Source: Pseudomonas monteilii (GTDB lineage: Bacteria; Pseudomonadota; Gammaproteobacteria; Pseudomonadales; Pseudomonadaceae). Taken from it: 64,000 bases of DNA. Below, in pieces: positions 54,047-62,840 of the stretch. The notes beneath the pieces are model-generated. The model was given only the letters and a program-made list of their open reading frames with translations. It had not been told where the DNA came from and made no database searches. Location: the NCBI GenBank assembly GCA_001534745.1, contig CP013997.1:1240001-1304000 (forward strand). The letters are read 5' to 3'. Position numbers and translations under genes: made by a program. The stretch's first letter is position 1, and each line of letters starts with the position of its first letter.

Positions 54047-54784
54047 ATGAGGGTTCGTGGATGGGTGATGCTGGTAGCCGCGCTGGCGTACCCATGGCCG
54101 GTACAGGCAGCGCCCGAGATCAACGTCGGGACGCTGTACGACTACCTGGATGCCGGCTCCAGCACCTTGCTCAAGCGCGTGCGCAACGGCGGCGACAGCA
54201 CGGCCTTCGTCAAGGTCAGCGTGGCCGAACTGGTCTACGACGCTGACGGCAAGTCTCGCGAGATACCTCTCGACGACCTGCCGTTGGCCGAACGCGGGCT
54301 GGTGGTCAGCCCGGCACGGTTGATCGTGCCCGCCCGCGGCATGCAGGCCATGCGCGTGCTGTACCGGGGCGATCGCAGCCGCGAACGCTACTTTCGCCTG
54401 CGCTTCATCCCTGTGCTGCCCGAGCGCGGCGACGGGTTCGCCGTCAGCGCCGAAGAAGCCAAGGCCTATGGGAACAGCCTGAAGGCCGGGGTGCAGCTGC
54501 TGACCGGCTACGGCACCTTGCTGTTCGTGCGACCGAAGGAGGTTCACTACGACACGCCGGTGCGCATGCAGGACGGGCGCCTGCAGATCAGCAACCGCGG
54601 CAACAGCACCGTGGTGCTGGATCATTTCCGTCACTGCGCGCCACAGGGCCATGAATGTGCAGCGGCGGCCAAGCACCACCTGTTGCCGGGGCGGACCCGC
54701 GAGTTTCCTGGCCAGCCCGGCCGTCTCTATCGCTTCGAACTTCAGGAAGGCGACAAACGCCAGGAAATGGCCATCAACGAATGA
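54047..54784 (+). CDS. CS1-type fimbrial periplasmic chaperone
   Basis: A 245-aa PapD-like chaperone of the CooB/CblB group. Signal peptide ends YPWPVQA. It has an N-terminal Ig-like domain (AFVKVSVAELVYDADGKSRE, LIVPARGMQAMRVLYRGDRS) and a C-terminal domain with a Cys pair (HCAPQGHEC). It should cap pilin subunits before the usher. AAGGAGG lies 5 nt before the ATG. In most CS1 loci the chaperone is the first gene; here it is last and joins the regulator genes. Confidence 0.84.
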   Translation: MRVRGWVMLVAALAYPWPVQAAPEINVGTLYDYLDAGSSTLLKRVRNGGDSTAFVKVSVAELVYDADGKSREIPLDDLPLAERGLVVSPARLIVPARGMQAMRVLYRGDRSRERYFRLRFIPVLPERGDGFAVSAEEAKAYGNSLKAGVQLLTGYGTLLFVRPKEVHYDTPVRMQDGRLQISNRGNSTVVLDHFRHCAPQGHECAAAAKHHLLPGRTREFPGQPGRLYRFELQEGDKRQEMAINE

Positions 54785-54817
54785 GCTTGCATCGGATTCG
54801 CATCGGAGCACATGGAC

Positions 54818-55444
54818 ATGTACAAAGCCCTGGTGGTCGACGACCACCCCTTCATTCGTTCCAGCGTCCGCTTGCAGCTGCAGCGTGACCAGGTGGAAAT
54901 CGTCGGCGAGACCGACAACGGCGTGGATGCCTTGCGCCTGGCCCGCGAGCACAGTCCCAATCTGGTGATCCTGGACATCTCGCTGCCAGGCCTGGACGGC
55001 ATGCAGGTGCTGCAACGGCTCAACGCACTGTCGCCCCCCCCACGGGTGCTGATGCTCACCTCGCAGCTGGCCGATACCTTTTCCCTGCGGTGCATGAAGG
55101 CCGGCGCGGCCGGCTTCATCTGCAAGACCGACAACCTGGGCGAGCTGAGCAAGGCCGTGCTGGCGATCCGTTCAGGCTTCACCTATTTCCCGGATGTGTC
55201 GCTCAGCTCGGTCTGCCGGCAGGACATGCAGACCAGCGAGCGCGCCTGCCTGGCCAGCCTCAGCGACCGCGAGCTGGTGATCCTCCAGTACCTGGCACGG
55301 GGCCTGAGCAACAAGGCGATCGGCGAGCTCATGCTGCTCAGCAACAAGACCGTGAGCACCTACAAGGCGCGCCTGATCGAGAAGCTCGGACTGAGGTCGT
55401 TGATCGATCTGGCGGACCTCGCCAGGCGCAATGGCCTGGTGTGA
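54818..55444 (+). CDS. BvgA/EvgA/RocA-like response regulator
   Basis: A 208-aa NarL-type regulator. Receiver domain with VVDDHPFIRSSV and phospho-acceptor D53 (LVILDISLPGLDGMQVL). C-terminal LuxR helix-turn-helix (SDRELVILQYLARGLSNKAI, LSNKTVSTYKARLIEKL). Motifs such as SNKTVSTYK, GYTYFP-like GFTYFP and RRNGLV match BvgA. I chose ATG 54818, with GGAG 9 nt upstream; an ATG 6 nt earlier is too close to it. It is 33 nt after the chaperone gene and overlaps the kinase gene by 4 nt. Likely regulator of the fimbrial genes. Confidence 0.87.
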   Translation: MYKALVVDDHPFIRSSVRLQLQRDQVEIVGETDNGVDALRLAREHSPNLVILDISLPGLDGMQVLQRLNALSPPPRVLMLTSQLADTFSLRCMKAGAAGFICKTDNLGELSKAVLAIRSGFTYFPDVSLSSVCRQDMQTSERACLASLSDRELVILQYLARGLSNKAIGELMLLSNKTVSTYKARLIEKLGLRSLIDLADLARRNGLV

Positions 55445-58400
55445 TCACCCAGCTGATTCGCCTCGTCGCGATCCTCTGGGTGCTGCTGGGGCCCTTGCTG
55501 CCGCTGGCCCGCGCAGACGAGCCCAAGGTGCAGCTGCACGGGCGCGCCGTCCTGGGGCGCAAGCTGGCCCCTCCGGACGAAACGCAACTGCGCTGGCTGT
55601 GGGCACGTCGCAAGGTCAGCCTGGGGGTCGTGCAGGCGGATGAGCCGCCGCTGGGCGTGATCGGTCCGAACCACGACTATGAAGGCATCACGGCGGACTA
55701 CGCCGGGCTGTTGTCCGAGTACCTGCGTCTGCCGATCGACGTGCACCCCTTCGACTCGATGGCCGAGGCGGTCGTCGCCCTGCGCGAAGGTCGGGTCGAT
55801 GTGCTGGGCGGCATGACCCGGCAGCAGGCCGAGGCGGGCGGGCTCACGCTGTCGCACGCCTATGCCGAGGACATGCCTCGGTTGGCGGTGCGTGACGACA
55901 ACCGCCTGGACTGCCAGGCCGAGGGCGTCGTGCGCGTGGCGATGCGCGAGGGCTACCGCGATCTGGAACAGGTCCGCGCTCACTATCCGCAGGCGCAGGT
56001 GCGACTGTACGCCTCGACCCGACAGGCCATGGGCGCCGTGGCGTTCGGTGAGGCCGATGTGTTCATCGGCAGCGCCCTGGAAAGCCATTACCTGGTCGGT
56101 CGCGCACAGATGAACAACCTGCTGCTGCGCGAATGCCCCGGTTGGCCACGTCAGCCGATCGGCTTTGCACTGGCGACCCCGCGCAAGACCTTGACCGAAT
56201 TGATCAACACCTTGCTGGCCAACGTGTCCGATAGCGAGCACGCCCACATTCGTCAGCGCTGGATGCCATTCATCGAGCAACTGGCCGACCACACCCCGAC
56301 GATCCTGACCCTGACACCGGCCGAGCAACGCTGGCTGCAGCGGCGCCCCCGGGTGCGCGTGCTGCTCGACGAGCAGATGTTGCCGCTGAGCTACCGTGAC
56401 GCCGAAGGCCAGTTCCGGGGGCTGACCGTCGATGTGCTGGAGCGCATCGCCCGGGCCACCGGGATCACGTTCGAGTTCGCCAGCGGCGGTACGGTCGAGC
56501 AGATGATCCGTCAACTGCGCCAGGGGCGCGCCGATGTGATCGGTGCGCTGACCCCAAGTACGGCGCGCGACCAATACCTGGCCTTCAGCCGCGCCTACCT
56601 CACGTCGGCGCGGGTGCTGGTCACCGCTGCCGACCAGGTCACGGTCTCCAGCCTGGAGCAGTTGCAGGGCCAGCCAGTGGCCGCGCTGCCCAGCGGTTTT
56701 CCAAGCCGGTACCTGCGCGAGCATTATCCTGGCATCCCCCAGGTCGAGACCCAGGGGCCGCTGGACGCGGTGCAGATGATCGGCGATGACCGTGCCAAGG
56801 CGGCGATCCTGCCGCTGGTGTGCGTGCGCTCGCTGTCCGCGCGCCTGCCGCACGGCAGCTTTCGCATCGGCGCCAGCCTGGCCCTGCCGCCTGCGCAGTT
56901 CGCCTTGGCGACACGCCGCGACGACGTCGAATTGAGCGCCATCCTGAACAAGGCGCTGGCCAGTCTTTCCCCTCAGGAGCTCGACGCCCTGGCGCGTCGC
57001 TGGCAGGGCGAGCTGATCGTGGGCGACAGCTTCTGGCATCGCCACCGTCAACAGTTCCTGCAGGGGTTCATGGCCATCGGCGTGCTGCTGATGCTGGCCT
57101 TGGTCTGGGTGCGTTACCTGCGTCGTCTGATACGGGTCCGCGAGCAGGCCGAACGGGCCCTGGCCGACCAGCTGGAATTCATGCGGGTGATGATCGACGG
57201 CACGCCCCATCCGTTGTATGTCTGCGACCGTGACGGCCGGCTGCTCACCTGCAACAGCTGCTACCTGGAAACCCTGGGCGTGCGCCGCGAGGAAGTGATC
57301 GGCCAGTGGCTCGGCTGCCTGCCGCACCTGGCCTGGCAACGAGGCTGGCGCGAAGTGCTGTGCAGTGGAAAGGCGCAGGTCGAGGACCGTGTGGTGAAGC
57401 TGGCCGATGGCCGGGAGCGCATCTTCTATCACTGGATGCTGCCATGCCGCAGCGATCACGCCGGGGCCAGCGTGATCGCCGGCTGGATCGACGTCACCGA
57501 GCGCTACCAGCTGCAGGCGGACCTGCAGCGGGCCAAGGAAGAGGCCGAGCAGGCCAATCAGGCCAAGACGCATTTTCTGGCCACCATGAGCCATGAGATC
57601 CGCACCCCCATGAATGCCGTGCTCGGCACCCTGGAACTGGCGTTGCGCAAGGCCGAGCAGGGCATCCTCGACCGGGTCTCCATCGAAGTGGCCTCCGAGG
57701 CTGCGCGCAGCCTGCTGGCGCTGATCGGCGATATCCTCGACGTCACCCGGATCGAGTCCGGGCACCTGGAGATCAACCGCGAGCCGGTGCAACTGGCCCG
57801 CCACGCCGGCAACGTGGTGCAGCTGTTCCAGCCCCAGGCCCGGGCCAAGGGCTTGCACCTGGACCTGGAGCTGGAAGGGGAGGTCGAGCGCGAGGTGCTG
57901 ATCGACCCGCTGCGCTTCAAGCAGGTGCTCGCCAACCTGGTCAGCAACGCCATCAAGTTCACCCAGCATGGCTCGGTGTGCGTGCGTCTGCGCCTGATGC
58001 CACGGGAGGATGCGCTGCTGGCCTTGAGCGTGACGGTCGAGGACACCGGGATCGGCATCCCGCAAGCCGACCTGGCCCGGTTGGGGGAGCCGTTCTGGCA
58101 AGCCTGCAATCACCGGCAATCCTCAGGCCCCGGAGCGGGTCTGGGCTTGTCGATCAGCCGTACGCTCTGCCAGCTGATGGGCGCGAGCATGACCCTGGAC
58201 AGCACGCTGGGGGTGGGCACGCGCATCGAGATCGACATGACCGTCGAGCCTGTGCTGCAGGCCCGTTCCGACGAGCCGTCACCCACCCCGCGTGCCCTGT
58301 CCGACGCCTCTGCACGGCCGGGCCTGCGGGTTCTGGTGGTGGATGACTATCCGGCCAACCGTGTGCTGTTGGCCCATCAGCTCGGTTACCTCGGCCATCA

Positions 58401-59139
58401 GGCAAGCGTGGCTGAAAACGGCGCCCAGGCCTTGCGCCAATGGATTGCAGGCCGCTTCGATCTGGTCATCAGCGATTGCAGCATGCCAGGCATGGACGGT
58501 TACAGGTTGTGCCAGGCGATCCGTTTGCATGAGCAGCGCCAGGGATGGCCACGGTGTCGGGTCGTGGGCATCACCGCCAACGCCGTGGTCGAAGAGCGGC
58601 GACGCTGCCTGGCCGCCGGCATGGACGACTGTCTGTTCAAGCCCCTCAGTCTCGAGGCGCTGGCGACGCTGCTCGACACGGCCTACCCGCACGCGCCTGA
58701 TCGAACGACGGCGAGCGAAGCGCCTGTCGAGGCCGACCTGGGCCACCTACGGCGCCTGACCGGCAACGATGCCGAGGCGCTCGATGCCTTGCTGCGCGAC
58801 CTGCTCGACAGCAATCGCCACGACCTCGCCGAGCTCACGCGACTGGCCGAGTGCGGTGACCTGCAGGCGCTGGCCCGGCTGGCCCACCGGATCAAGGGCG
58901 GCGCGCGCCTGGTCCGTGCCAGCGCCCTGGTCGAGGCCTGCGAGCAGATCGAGCGCAGTTGCCTGGGCAAGCCTGTCTCGTTGGAATGGGTACAGGTCCG
59001 CATCGGGGCGATTGGCGAGGCGATGCGCCTGCTCGAAAGCCAATTGCAGGGCCAGGAGGGTGAGGAGGCACCTGAGGGTGCGAGTGTGGAGGCACGCGAT
59101 GACGCCGGGGACGATGCCCGCCATGAAGGTCGGCGATGA
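55441..59139 (+). CDS. BvgS/RocS-like hybrid sensor kinase
   Basis: A 1232-aa inner-membrane phosphorelay kinase starting at GTG 55441 (overlap GTGA with the regulator gene). Order: signal/first helix (~1-25); two periplasmic Venus-flytrap domains of the SBP_bac_3 type (~55-285 and ~300-530); membrane helix (~540-560); PAS (~575-690); HisKA with H718 (ATMSHEIRTPMNAVLG); ATPase (VEDTGIGIP, GAGLGLSISRTL); receiver with D1012 (LVISDCSMPGMDGY); Hpt with H1149 (LARLAHRIKGGARLV). This is the full BvgS/EvgS/RocS1 layout. The signal sensed is unknown. Confidence 0.9.
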   Translation: MITQLIRLVAILWVLLGPLLPLARADEPKVQLHGRAVLGRKLAPPDETQLRWLWARRKVSLGVVQADEPPLGVIGPNHDYEGITADYAGLLSEYLRLPIDVHPFDSMAEAVVALREGRVDVLGGMTRQQAEAGGLTLSHAYAEDMPRLAVRDDNRLDCQAEGVVRVAMREGYRDLEQVRAHYPQAQVRLYASTRQAMGAVAFGEADVFIGSALESHYLVGRAQMNNLLLRECPGWPRQPIGFALATPRKTLTELINTLLANVSDSEHAHIRQRWMPFIEQLADHTPTILTLTPAEQRWLQRRPRVRVLLDEQMLPLSYRDAEGQFRGLTVDVLERIARATGITFEFASGGTVEQMIRQLRQGRADVIGALTPSTARDQYLAFSRAYLTSARVLVTAADQVTVSSLEQLQGQPVAALPSGFPSRYLREHYPGIPQVETQGPLDAVQMIGDDRAKAAILPLVCVRSLSARLPHGSFRIGASLALPPAQFALATRRDDVELSAILNKALASLSPQELDALARRWQGELIVGDSFWHRHRQQFLQGFMAIGVLLMLALVWVRYLRRLIRVREQAERALADQLEFMRVMIDGTPHPLYVCDRDGRLLTCNSCYLETLGVRREEVIGQWLGCLPHLAWQRGWREVLCSGKAQVEDRVVKLADGRERIFYHWMLPCRSDHAGASVIAGWIDVTERYQLQADLQRAKEEAEQANQAKTHFLATMSHEIRTPMNAVLGTLELALRKAEQGILDRVSIEVASEAARSLLALIGDILDVTRIESGHLEINREPVQLARHAGNVVQLFQPQARAKGLHLDLELEGEVEREVLIDPLRFKQVLANLVSNAIKFTQHGSVCVRLRLMPREDALLALSVTVEDTGIGIPQADLARLGEPFWQACNHRQSSGPGAGLGLSISRTLCQLMGASMTLDSTLGVGTRIEIDMTVEPVLQARSDEPSPTPRALSDASARPGLRVLVVDDYPANRVLLAHQLGYLGHQASVAENGAQALRQWIAGRFDLVISDCSMPGMDGYRLCQAIRLHEQRQGWPRCRVVGITANAVVEERRRCLAAGMDDCLFKPLSLEALATLLDTAYPHAPDRTTASEAPVEADLGHLRRLTGNDAEALDALLRDLLDSNRHDLAELTRLAECGDLQALARLAHRIKGGARLVRASALVEACEQIERSCLGKPVSLEWVQVRIGAIGEAMRLLESQLQGQEGEEAPEGASVEARDDAGDDARHEGRR

Positions 59140-60344
59140 GGGCTGAACGGTGGCGGGTGCTGGTGCTCGAACCGCACGGCTTCCAGCGTGCCGTGGCCGT
59201 GCGGACCTTCAAGCACCTGGGGTGCGCCACGGTCCTGCAGGCCACCTTGGCCAGCGAAGCCTTGACCCTGTTGCGCCAGGTCGGCGGTGTGGACCTGGTG
59301 GCCTGTGGCTTGCGCGACGACGACCCGGACATGGATGGGCTGGAGTTCATCCATTGGATCGGCCGCGATGGCCTGGCCAAGGGCGTGCTGGTCAGCGGCC
59401 GCCTGGGGTCGAGCCTGCGCCGGGGCTTGCAGAGCATGGTCGAGCAGTTGGGCATGCGCTTCTTCGGCGATGTCGAGCCACCCTTGCCCTTGGACCCGTT
59501 GCGCCAATGGCTGAACATGCCCCTCCTGCCGGTGACGGCACCCGCGCCGCCCGAGCGTCTGTGGCCCGACGAGGGCCAGATCCGCGGCGCCTTGCGCGAG
59601 CATCAGTTCGCCGCCTGCTACTTTCCGGTCTTCGAGCTGGCCACGGGGCGGATCGAGTCGGTCGAACTGGTGATGCGCTGGCACCACCCGTTGCTCGGCG
59701 CCCTGGCGCCTGATCTCTTCCTGCCGGTGGTGGAGCGCTGCGGGCTGTTCGACGACCTCTGGATGGATACCCTCGAGCAAGGGTTGGCGCTTTACCAGAG
59801 GCTCAGGGACGAAGGCCATACGCTACCGCTGTCGATACGGATCCTGACCACGCAGTTGGGTGATCGCCAGTTCTGCGTGCGCGTACGCACCTTGATGCAG
59901 CGGTATGGGTGTTCGCACGAACACCTCTGCCTCGACCTGGCGGGTCAGGGGTTGTACCAGTTGACCGTGATCGAGCAGGAGAACCTGCTGCGACTGCGTC
60001 TGATGGGGTGTGAGCTTGGGTTGGCCGGGTTCGGCAGCGGCAAGGGCAGCAGTCAGTTGCTGTGTCAGTTGCCGTTCACGCGGATTCGGCTGGATGAGCA
60101 GTTCATCGAGGGCTTGCCCCATGAGGCGCGTTGTCGTGCCGTGGTGCACCACTGCCTGCGCTTGGCCGTCGAGTTGCAGCAGCGCCTGACGGCCGTGGGT
60201 GTCACTATGGCCGAACAGCACTTGGCTTTGCTGACGCTGGGCTGCGAAAGCGCCCAAGGCGCCTACCTGGCGCCGCCGCTCGATCGCGAAGAGTTGCTCA
60301 GACGGGTGCGTTGCGAGCGACGCACCGGGCCTGATCGCGACTGA
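59136..60344 (+). CDS. RocR-like REC-EAL protein with degenerate receiver and EAL sites
   Basis: A 402-aa cytoplasmic protein, third gene of the regulator operon (ATGA overlap). Order and length match RocR: receiver (~1-125), EAL domain (~145-390). The receiver's acidic pair is LEPH and the phospho-acceptor region reads VACGLRDDDPDMDGLEF, with Gly where Asp belongs. In the EAL domain, EAL is ELV (first Glu kept), the Asn box is LSIRILTTQL, the TE box is LDLAGQG, the DDFG loop is LAGFGSGKGSS, the Lys is Arg (RIRLDEQF) and the EGVE loop is AVGVTMAEQ. Loss of metal ligands and catalytic residues predicts no phosphodiesterase activity. Confidence 0.85.
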   Translation: MRAERWRVLVLEPHGFQRAVAVRTFKHLGCATVLQATLASEALTLLRQVGGVDLVACGLRDDDPDMDGLEFIHWIGRDGLAKGVLVSGRLGSSLRRGLQSMVEQLGMRFFGDVEPPLPLDPLRQWLNMPLLPVTAPAPPERLWPDEGQIRGALREHQFAACYFPVFELATGRIESVELVMRWHHPLLGALAPDLFLPVVERCGLFDDLWMDTLEQGLALYQRLRDEGHTLPLSIRILTTQLGDRQFCVRVRTLMQRYGCSHEHLCLDLAGQGLYQLTVIEQENLLRLRLMGCELGLAGFGSGKGSSQLLCQLPFTRIRLDEQFIEGLPHEARCRAVVHHCLRLAVELQQRLTAVGVTMAEQHLALLTLGCESAQGAYLAPPLDREELLRRVRCERRTGPDRD

Positions 60345-60364
60345 GCGGGCGGCTCAGGCGGGGG

Positions 60365-60517
60365 TCATATGCGTCCGAGCAGCAGCAACACCAGCAGCAC
60401 GACCAGGATCACGCCAATGATGCCGGACGGCCCATAGCCCCAGCTGCGCGAGTGCGGGAATACCGGCAAACCGCCCACCAACAGCAGGATCAGAATGATG
60501 ATGAGGATCGTGGTCAT
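60365..60517 (-). CDS. DUF3309 small membrane protein
   Basis: A 50-aa protein: a hydrophobic N-terminal segment (TTILIIILILLLVGGLPVF), a short turn (PHSRSWGYGPSG) and a second hydrophobic segment (IIGVILVVLLVLLLLGRI). This is the standard DUF3309 pattern. AAGGAC lies 6 nt before ATG 60517. Function unknown. Confidence 0.87.
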   Translation of the reverse strand: MTTILIIILILLLVGGLPVFPHSRSWGYGPSGIIGVILVVLLVLLLLGRI

Positions 60518-60718
60518 GTCGAAGTCCTTGTGATGTCCAGGGGGAGCGGTACGGAGCCGCCTATTCTTCCGACTGCCGGGATGAAGGGAAGATTCCATCT
60601 GAATGCAGGCGAGAAACCGGCGCGCCAAAGACTGGGGCATGGGTGTCGTCACCTTTGCGCTTGGTCTTCATGTCGCGATGCGTATTTGCGTGTGTCGTCG
60701 AGTTTTTGCGCGAGTTAT

Positions 60719-60877
60719 GTGGGCCAATCGCGACACAGGGGTCGCGCCTACACCCGTAGTCCCACCGCGGGGTTGCAAGTCATCGCGGTTACCTGTGGGA
60801 GCGGGCTTGCCCGCGATAGCGGCCGGTTCGTCACCGCCTGCATCGCGGGCAAGCCCGCTCCCACAGGGTCCGCAAGG
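60719..60877. repeat. REP cluster (type 2 arm and type-1 pair)
   Basis: GTGGGCCAATCGCGACACAG ... a type-2-like arm, linker GCGGGGTTGCAAGTCATCGC, then facing type-1 REPs CTGTGGGAGCGGGCTTGCCC (60792-60815) and CGCGGGCAAGCCCGCTCCCA (60844-60873). The 60518-60980 gap contains no other feature I can support. Confidence 0.82.
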
Positions 60878-60980
60878 TTCTGAAATCATCAACGAGTTAT
60901 TTATTTGCCATGGGAGAAGGGCCCGAGTGCGGGCACTGGCTTGCGGTATGCTGCTCAGCTTTTCCGAGACGAGGCGTCCG

Positions 60981-61313
60981 ATGGTCAACTATTGCTGGTT
61001 CTTGCTGGCCGCGGTCTTGGAGATCGCCGGCTGCTATGCGTTCTACCTGTGGTTGCGCCTGGGCAAGAGCGCCTGGTGGATCGTGCCGGCCTTGCTCAGC
61101 CTGACCTGCTTCGCGCTGGTGCTGACGCGTGTCGAGGCTGCCTATGCCGGGCGGGCCTATGCGGCTTACGGGGGGATCTACATTGTCAGCTCGTTGGGCT
61201 GGCTGGCGCTGGTCGAACGTGTGCGGCCCTTGGGCAGCGACTGGCTGGGCGCGCTGTTGTGCGTGATCGGCGCCAGCCTGATCCTGTTCGGTCCGCGCTT
61301 TCAGGCCGCCTGA
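60981..61313 (+). CDS. YnfA/UPF0060 family membrane protein
   Basis: A 110-aa inner-membrane protein with four helices and the family pattern ([60 protein letters not shown]). It resembles small multidrug-resistance-like transporters; function unproven. The start is ATG 60981. Convergent with the yheU-type gene, 3 bp apart. Confidence 0.88.
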   Translation: MVNYCWFLLAAVLEIAGCYAFYLWLRLGKSAWWIVPALLSLTCFALVLTRVEAAYAGRAYAAYGGIYIVSSLGWLALVERVRPLGSDWLGALLCVIGASLILFGPRFQAA

Positions 61314-61316
61314 GCC

Positions 61317-61544
61317 TTACTCCAGCAACTCCTTGGGCACGTCGTGGCGGGCCAGCAACTGGCACTGCTGGCTTTCCGGGTCAAACAGGATGAACGCCTG
61401 GCCCTTGGCCAGGGCCTGACGCACGCGCAGTACACGGGTCTGCAACGGCGTGTCGTCGCCATTGTCGGTGCCGTCGCGGGTAACGAAGTCCTCGATCAGG
61501 CGGGTCAGGGTCTCGGCTTCGAGCTGGTCGTAGGGAATGAGCAT
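61317..61544 (-). CDS. YheU/UPF0270 family protein
   Basis: A 75-aa soluble protein with the family pattern MLIPYDQLEAETLTRLIEDF, VTRDGTDNGDD and RVRQALAKGQAFILFDPESQ. GGAAG? is weak but an upstream CTTCCC region gives GGGAAG-like spacing on the coding strand. Function unknown; E. coli yheU lies in a different context. Confidence 0.87.
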   Translation of the reverse strand: MLIPYDQLEAETLTRLIEDFVTRDGTDNGDDTPLQTRVLRVRQALAKGQAFILFDPESQQCQLLARHDVPKELLE

Positions 61545-61592
61545 GGGAAGGTCGTCCGGTTCAGGTCAGACGATAGTACGTCAATTGTAGGA

Positions 61593-61620
61593 AGAAGAGG
61601 GGCTCGGCAGAGAGCCCCTT
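61593..61620 (-). terminator. terminator of the NAGGN operon
   Basis: On the minus strand AGGGGCTC-TCTGCC-GAGCCCCT is a perfect 8-bp stem, ~14 nt after the M42 peptidase stop, followed by a pyrimidine-rich CTTCTTCC. Confidence 0.7.
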
Positions 61621-61631
61621 CCTGTCCATGG

Positions 61632-62825
61632 TCAGTGCGGTTCGGTCTTGTGGCCCAGCAGGCTGTCCACGGCCGGCACCCGCGTCTCGCTTTCCATCTG
61701 CGTGTCGTGCTCCAGCTGATGGCTGAACTGCTCGAGGGACGCGGTGGACGGGTGGGAGTCGCTGGCGAACACCGGCGGGCTCATCAGGTAAGCCCCCAGC
61801 AGGCGGCTCAGGGCTGCCAGGCTGTCGATGTGCGTGCGCTCGTAGCCGTGGGTGGCGTCGCAACCGAACGCCACCAGGGCCGTGCGGATGTCATGGCCTG
61901 CCGTCACGGCCGAGTGGGCATCGCTGTAGTAGTAGCGGAACAGGTCACGGCGCACCGGCACCTCGTGCTCGCCTGCCAGCTTCAGCAGGTGGCGTGACAG
62001 GTGATAGTCATAGGGGCCTGAGGAATCCTGCATGGCCACGCTGACGGCATGTTCGCTGGAGGCCTGGCCGGGCGCCACGGGCGCGATGTCGATGCCGACG
62101 AACTCGCTGACGTCCCAGGGCAGGGCGCCAGCCGCGCCGGAGCCGGTCTCTTCGGTGATGGTGAACAGCGGGTGGCAGTCGATCAGCGGCTGCTGGCCGC
62201 TTTCCACCACGGCCTTGAGCGCGGCCAGCAGCGCCGCGACGCCAGCCTTGTCGTCCAGGTGACGGGCGCTAATGTGCCCGCTTTCGGTGAACTCCGGCAG
62301 CGGGTCGAAGGCCACGAAGTCGCCCACGCCCACGCCCAGCGATTCGCAATCGGCGCGGGTGGCGCAGTAGGCGTCCAGACGCACTTCCACGTGGTCCCAG
62401 CTGATCGGCATCTGGTCGATGGCGGTGTTGAACGCATGACCGCTGGCCATCAACGGCAACACGCTGCCGCGGAACACGCCCGCGTCGGTGAACACGCTGA
62501 CCCGGCTGCCCTCGGCGAACCGGCTCGACCAGCAACCGACCGGGGCCAGGGCCAGACGGCCATTGTCCATCAGTTGGCGCACGCTGGCGCCGATGGTGTC
62601 CAGGTGCGCGGAGACGGCACGGTCCGGTGAGCTTTGCCGGCCCTTGAGGGTGGCGCGGATGGTGCCGCGCCGGGTCAGCTCGTAGGGGATGCCGAGTTCT
62701 TCCAGGCGCTCGGCGACGTAGCGCACGATGGTGTCGGTGAAACCGGTCGGGCTGGGGATGGCAAGCATCTCCAGCAGCACCTTGCGCAGGTAGTCCAGGT
62801 CGGGTCCCAGGGTGGATTCAGGCAT
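61632..62825 (-). CDS. M42-family peptidase of the NAGGN osmoprotectant system
   Basis: A 397-aa metallopeptidase of the M42/M20-like aminopeptidase fold with the full metal site: AVSAHLDTIGA (His), ARHLDDKAGVAAL (bridging Asp), TITEETGSGAAG (Glu pair), FVGIDIAPVAPG (Asp) and DATHGYERTH (His). It follows the N-acetylglutaminylglutamine synthetase gene by 15 nt, the usual place for this peptidase in NAGGN clusters. It may recycle or trim the dipeptide osmolyte; the exact reaction is not established. Confidence 0.85.
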   Translation of the reverse strand: MPESTLGPDLDYLRKVLLEMLAIPSPTGFTDTIVRYVAERLEELGIPYELTRRGTIRATLKGRQSSPDRAVSAHLDTIGASVRQLMDNGRLALAPVGCWSSRFAEGSRVSVFTDAGVFRGSVLPLMASGHAFNTAIDQMPISWDHVEVRLDAYCATRADCESLGVGVGDFVAFDPLPEFTESGHISARHLDDKAGVAALLAALKAVVESGQQPLIDCHPLFTITEETGSGAAGALPWDVSEFVGIDIAPVAPGQASSEHAVSVAMQDSSGPYDYHLSRHLLKLAGEHEVPVRRDLFRYYYSDAHSAVTAGHDIRTALVAFGCDATHGYERTHIDSLAALSRLLGAYLMSPPVFASDSHPSTASLEQFSHQLEHDTQMESETRVPAVDSLLGHKTEPH

Positions 62826-62840
62826 GCACGCTCCTTCGGG

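Noticed and set aside
55360..58119. Very long open frame (919 codons) on the minus strand
   Set aside because: It is antisense to the hybrid kinase gene, whose domains and motifs are all intact. Long antisense frames are common in GC-rich DNA, and its translation shows no recognisable domain.
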